A stretch of DNA of 37,898 nt from an uncultured Bacteroidales bacterium. GTDB taxonomy: Bacteria > Bacteroidota > Bacteroidia > Bacteroidales > UBA932. Numbering within the stretch: the stretch's first letter is position 1; each line of letters starts with the position of its first letter. The stretch lies in the NCBI GenBank assembly GCA_947588835.1, contig CANPZS010000019.1, forward strand, positions 1 to 37,898, read 5' to 3'. A model generated the notes under the pieces. It was not told the DNA's origin, made no database searches, and saw only the letters and a program-made list of their open reading frames with translations. The position numbers were made by a program, and so were the translations under genes. Positions 37,746 through 37,898 of this stretch are shown one piece after another.

Positions 37746-37898
37746 AGTGTGCCAGTCGGGCCGCAATAGAATGTGCCACCCCGAAGGTGGTCGCTTTATC
37801 CGTCTGCAAGGTTAGTTTACTTTTTTGGATTTCCGCGCCCTCCCCACTATAAATGGTAGTATCGTAACTATTAGATATATTCCTCATAATCTTATTAT
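37703..37898. mobile_element. Terminal region of an IS21-like insertion sequence (partial)
   Basis: Composition changes abruptly at about 37703, inside the DUF2971 gene. From there three degenerate direct repeats run in register: 37706-37725, 37726-37749 and 37750-37773. Each begins TGCC, and the last two carry GCAATAGAgTG and GCAATAGAaTG. A fourth TGCC starts at 37774. Multiple terminal repeats of this sort, with a TG outer end, are usual for IS21-family elements. After them comes a small CCACC/GGTGG inverted repeat (37776-37790), then about 100 bases with no convincing gene. The transposase genes would lie beyond the right edge, so the family call is tentative. Confidence 0.5.

Noticed and set aside
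37681-37887. A 68-codon minus-strand frame at the right end
   Set aside because: It reads through the terminal repeats and into DUF2971 in antisense, with no family resemblance.

Overview
The window is Bacteroidetes DNA, most likely from a Bacteroidales species with a fairly GC-rich core. Three things point there. The promoters follow the Bacteroidetes pattern (TAnnTTTG at -7, TTTG near -33) and Shine-Dalgarno sites are mostly absent. The protein variants are lineage-typical: a PPi-type phosphofructokinase, a Rho with a disordered insert, a Bacteroidetes-type LptD and an archaeal-type Psd. The genus cannot be fixed from the sequence alone.

Layout. (1) 1-2196 is an AT-richer accessory scrap, all on the minus strand. 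It holds an AbiE-type toxin-antitoxin pair whose antitoxin gene (DUF6088/AbiEi-like) is intact, while the AbiEii toxin gene is broken by at least three lesions. It also holds the tail of a tyrosine recombinase. (2) 2197-29107 is a dense housekeeping core. pfp (-) diverges from a plus-strand run ligA, yihY, rel, a lipoprotein gene, an outer-membrane barrel gene and ispG. ispG converges on the minus-strand operon rsfS-ftsH-cdsA-psd. birA (+) diverges from rsfS and converges on the minus-strand run dnaA-pepD-rpe. An amidase gene (-) diverges from lptD (+), which is followed by rho and mnmE. (3) 29108-37702 is an AT-rich defence island starting just after mnmE, apparently one plus-strand operon: XRE regulator, hsdR, hsdS, a PrrC-like anticodon nuclease gene, hsdM, a GIY-YIG/DUF4357 gene and a DUF2971 gene. 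(4) From about 37703 the DUF2971 gene is cut by what looks like the end of an IS21-type element, which runs off the window.

How it works together. HsdR, HsdM and HsdS should form a type I restriction-modification enzyme. The gene between hsdS and hsdM looks like PrrC, the tRNA-cleaving suicide enzyme that in E. coli is held latent by a type I complex and released when a phage disables restriction. If so, this is a restriction system with a built-in abortive-infection backup, plus two less understood accessory genes. This is the most interesting part of the window. Other points of note are two divergent gene pairs with overlapping -7 boxes, palindromes over the toxin-antitoxin and XRE promoters, an IspG of unusual size for the phylum, and a very AT-rich patch inside mnmE.
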